A stretch of DNA of 6,996 nucleotides from an uncultured Prevotella sp. (GTDB lineage: Bacteria > Bacteroidota > Bacteroidia > Bacteroidales > Bacteroidaceae). Location of the stretch: assembly GCA_900770515.1 (NCBI GenBank), contig CAAHDP010000036.1, forward strand, positions 1 to 6,996, in the 5' to 3' direction. A program made the translations under genes and the position numbers. Below, piece by piece: positions 5,612 through 6,996 of this stretch. The notes under the pieces were generated by a model that saw only the letters and a list, made by a program, of their open reading frames with translations, ran no database searches and was not told where the DNA came from. Numbering within the stretch: position 1 is the first letter of the stretch; each line of letters opens with the position of its first letter.

Positions 5612-5710
5612 ATGGATTGCATTTTCAAAGTAACAGAATTGGTTAAGAAAGTTGGTTTCGTTATCCTCGTTGCTGAGTTGGCAGTTATCGCCTACATAAA
5701 CATCATGTAA
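5612..5710 (+). CDS. 32-residue membrane microprotein, copy B
   Basis: This is the paralogue of the copy A gene, also 32 residues. The N-terminal part MDCIFKVTELVKK is followed by a hydrophobic segment VGFVILVAELAVIAYINIM (14-32) with Glu22 in the membrane span. Substitutions relative to copy A are mostly conservative (Tyr/Phe5, Ile/Val7, Ile/Leu10, Ile/Val11, Leu/Val20, Met/Ile29). The positive charges before the helix predict a cytoplasmic N-terminus. The gene has its own promoter box, a leader of about 69 nt and its own terminator, so it is transcribed on its own. It lies about 225 bp before metG but is insulated from it by the terminator at 5753-5797. The function is unknown and I do not recognise the family. 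Identical size, conserved Glu22 and conserved Cys3 suggest pairing or oligomerisation within the membrane; this is inference. Confidence 0.85.
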   Translation: MDCIFKVTELVKKVGFVILVAELAVIAYINIM

Positions 5711-5725
5711 CATCCACCTTCTTAT

Positions 5726-5752
5726 ATGTAACCACCTTGGTAGTGGCTACAT
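5726..5752 (+). other. Hairpin in the 3' region of copy B
   Basis: ATGTAACCAC (5726-5735) pairs with GTGGCTACAT (5743-5752) around a 7-nt loop, with one A-C mismatch. It lies immediately before the terminator stem, giving two stacked hairpins at the transcript 3' end. Copy A has nothing equivalent before its terminator. Confidence 0.5.
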
Positions 5753-5797
5753 AAAAATGGTCTTAAGCGTCAAGCTTAGGGCCATTTTTGTTTTCTT
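5753..5797 (+). terminator. Intrinsic terminator, copy B
   Basis: A 16-bp stem, AAAAATGGTCTTAAGC (5753-5768) with GCTTAGGGCCATTTTT (5774-5789), has two G-T pairs and a 5-nt loop GTCAA. The T-rich tail TTTTTGTTTTCTT follows. It ends the copy B transcript before the metG promoter. Confidence 0.92.
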
Positions 5798-5824
5798 CCC
5801 CGTAACATTTTTGTTTTCTACCCC
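5783..5824 (+). repeat. Short direct repeat with C4 core upstream of metG
   Basis: CATTTTTGTTTTCT followed by T/A and CCCC occurs at 5783-5801 and 5806-5824: 19 nt with one mismatch and a 23-bp period. The first copy overlaps the terminator tail. The cores TCCCCGTAA and ACCCCTTCA resemble the C4 repeats of the two small-gene promoters. They lie about 75 bp from the metG -7 box, however, so any regulatory role is uncertain. Confidence 0.45.
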
Positions 5825-5897
5825 TTCATTTTACACCTTATTATATAATAGAATAGAAAAAGGGCAGAAAATATACCGAATTTCCAACATTTTTTTG

Positions 5898-5905
5898 TAA
5901 TTTTG
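5898..5905 (+). promoter_or_regulatory. Probable metG -7 promoter element
   Basis: TAATTTTG fits the Bacteroidota TAnnTTTG consensus and lies 30 bp before the metG ATG, giving a short leader of about 20-25 nt. No TTTG is visible at the -33 position, so the match is partial. Confidence 0.6.
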
Positions 5906-5935
5906 CAGCCAAATAACAAAAATATATTAGCTAAT

Positions 5936-6996
5936 ATGGAACAAAAGAATTTCAAACGTACCACCGTTACCGCAGCATTGCCTTATGCCAACGGTGGTGT
6001 TCATATCGGTCACCTGGCAGGTGTTTACGTGCCAGCCGATATCTATGTTCGCTATCTCCGTCTCAAGAAACAAGACGTTGTTTTCATCGGCGGTAGCGAC
6101 GAGCATGGTGTACCAGTAACCATCCGTGCCAAGAAGGAAGGTATCACCGTACAGGAGGTAGTAGACCGCTATCATAACCTCATCAAGAAGAGTTTCGAGG
6201 ATTTCGGTATCTCTTTTGATGTTTACAGCCGTACCACTTCACCAACTCACAATAAGTTTGCTTCTGATTTCTTCCGCACACTCTACGATAAGGGCGTATT
6301 GGAGGAAAAGGTAGAGGAGCAGTTCTGCGACGAGGTAACAGGCGAATTCCTTACCGACCGTAACATCGTGGGTACTTGCCCTCGCTGCGGTGCTGAAGGT
6401 GCTTATGGCGACCAGTGCGAGAAATGTGGTGCTACCCTCTCTCCTGAAGAACTTATCAACCCTACCAACAAGAACAACCCTGGTCATGGTCTTGTCAAGA
6501 AGCCTACCAAGAACTGGTATCTTCCATTGAACAAGTATCAGGATTGGTTGAAGAAGTGGATCCTGGAAGGTCACAAGGAGTGGCGTACAAATGTTTACGG
6601 TCAGTGCAAGAGCTGGTTGGATATGGATCTTCAGCCACGTGCCATGACACGCGACTTGGATTGGGGTATTCCTGTTCCAGTAGAGGGTGCAGAAGGCAAG
6701 GTGCTCTACGTTTGGTTCGATGCACCTATCGGCTACATCTCAAACACCAAGGAGCTTTGCGATGCTCATCCAGAAAAGTGGGGAACATGGCAGAAGTGGT
6801 GGCAGGATCCAGAAACACGTCTTGTTCACTTCATCGGTAAGGACAATATCGTGTTCCACTGCATCATCTTCCCTACCATGCTGAAGGCTCACGGCGACTA
6901 TATCTTGCCAGACAACGTACCAGCCAATGAGTTCCTGAATCTGGAGGACGATAAGATTTCAACATCCCGCAACTGGGCTGTATGGCTGCACGAGTA
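5936..6996 (+). CDS. metG: Methionyl-tRNA synthetase, 3'-truncated by window edge
   Basis: This enzyme charges tRNA-Met with methionine for initiation and elongation in the cytoplasm. The first 353 codons are present and the frame is open at the right end; full-length forms in this phylum are usually near 680 residues. Class I features are in order: start [24 protein letters not shown] at 23-26, GGSDEHGVP at 52-60, a four-Cys zinc knuckle CPRC (148-151) and CEKC (161-164), WGIPVP and [10 protein letters not shown] in the catalytic core, and [11 protein letters not shown] at 340 onward in place of KMSKS. The KISTS form is common in this phylum and is not a defect. ATG 5936 is chosen because the conserved N-terminus begins there and a promoter box lies 30 bp upstream. 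The gene is probably transcribed independently of the small-protein cassettes. Confidence 0.97.
   Translation, partial: MEQKNFKRTTVTAALPYANGGVHIGHLAGVYVPADIYVRYLRLKKQDVVFIGGSDEHGVPVTIRAKKEGITVQEVVDRYHNLIKKSFEDFGISFDVYSRTTSPTHNKFASDFFRTLYDKGVLEEKVEEQFCDEVTGEFLTDRNIVGTCPRCGAEGAYGDQCEKCGATLSPEELINPTNKNNPGHGLVKKPTKNWYLPLNKYQDWLKKWILEGHKEWRTNVYGQCKSWLDMDLQPRAMTRDLDWGIPVPVEGAEGKVLYVWFDAPIGYISNTKELCDAHPEKWGTWQKWWQDPETRLVHFIGKDNIVFHCIIFPTMLKAHGDYILPDNVPANEFLNLEDDKISTSRNWAVWLHE

Larger units (their letters stand above)
4919..5797 (+). repeat. Tandemly duplicated small-membrane-protein cassette (copies A and B)
   Basis: Two divergent copies of one unit lie head to tail: copy A at about 4919-5331 and copy B at about 5421-5797. 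In order, each has a G-rich repeat block, a pair of C4-core direct repeats, a TACCTTTG promoter box, a leader containing TTGTCACAA and an AAACATTAAAA block, a 32-codon gene starting ATGGATTGCATTT, and an intrinsic terminator. The promoter parts are offset by 502 bp and the genes by 518 bp, because leader B is 16 nt longer. The stretch between the copies (about 5332-5420) is A/C-rich and I see no gene in it. The copies have diverged strongly at synonymous sites, so the duplication is old. Confidence 0.85.

Noticed and set aside
4834..5935. CRISPR array, insertion sequence or phage attachment site
   Set aside because: The repeats are short, paired and placed at promoters, with no regular spacer array, transposase or terminal inverted repeats. 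The tRNA genes are intact and are not followed by an integrase gene or a duplicated tRNA end within the window.
5917..5945. Minus-strand promoter-like match (complement of CAAAAATA at 5917-5924) at the metG start
   Set aside because: It gives TATTTTTG with a TTTG only 17 bp upstream, shorter than the normal spacing, in A/T-rich sequence where such matches are frequent. An antisense RNA to the copy B gene is therefore not supported.

Overview
The window looks like a chromosomal segment from a Bacteroidota species, most likely a Prevotellaceae gut or oral bacterium (Prevotella/Segatella type). This rests on promoters of the Bacteroidota form (TAnnTTTG, with a TTTG box about 20 bp upstream), lipoprotein signals ending in SSC or TSC, a DUF4369/thioredoxin-like lipoprotein, the MetRS signature KISTS in place of KMSKS, and tRNA genes without an encoded CCA. 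The genus is inferred, not proven. All genes read on the + strand.

Layout: (1) 1-1155 is the 3' part of argH (argininosuccinate lyase, arginine biosynthesis). After 49 bp comes a lipoprotein gene (1205-1876) with two CxxC knuckles, closed by hairpins and a terminator. (2) A full promoter at 1958-1989 drives tRNA-Gly(GCC) and tRNA-Leu(TAA), followed after only 26 nt by a DUF4369 lipoprotein whose thioredoxin-like domain has lost its redox cysteines, and then by a comM/yifB-type AAA+ ATPase gene. I see no internal promoter or terminator in this stretch, so it may be one mixed tRNA-mRNA unit ending at the terminator at 4814-4833. (3) 4834-5935 has no gene of ordinary size but is not empty. It holds two tandem copies of a regulated cassette, each encoding a 32-residue single-pass membrane protein. 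(4) metG (methionyl-tRNA synthetase) starts at 5936 and runs off the right end.

The most notable item is the duplicated small-protein cassette. The two proteins are 22/32 identical. Of the 22 codons for identical residues, 11 differ only at synonymous third positions, which is direct evidence of selection on the protein. Each copy has its own TACCTTTG promoter element, its own 5' leader of about 60-70 nt and its own intrinsic terminator. Both promoters lack the usual TTTG box; in its place lies the second of two C4-core direct repeats with a period of about 20 bp. Further upstream, G-rich repeats in the opposite orientation are placed almost identically in both copies (43 or 44 bp apart). This suggests two membrane microproteins controlled by a dedicated activator. 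I do not recognise the family, and its function is unknown.
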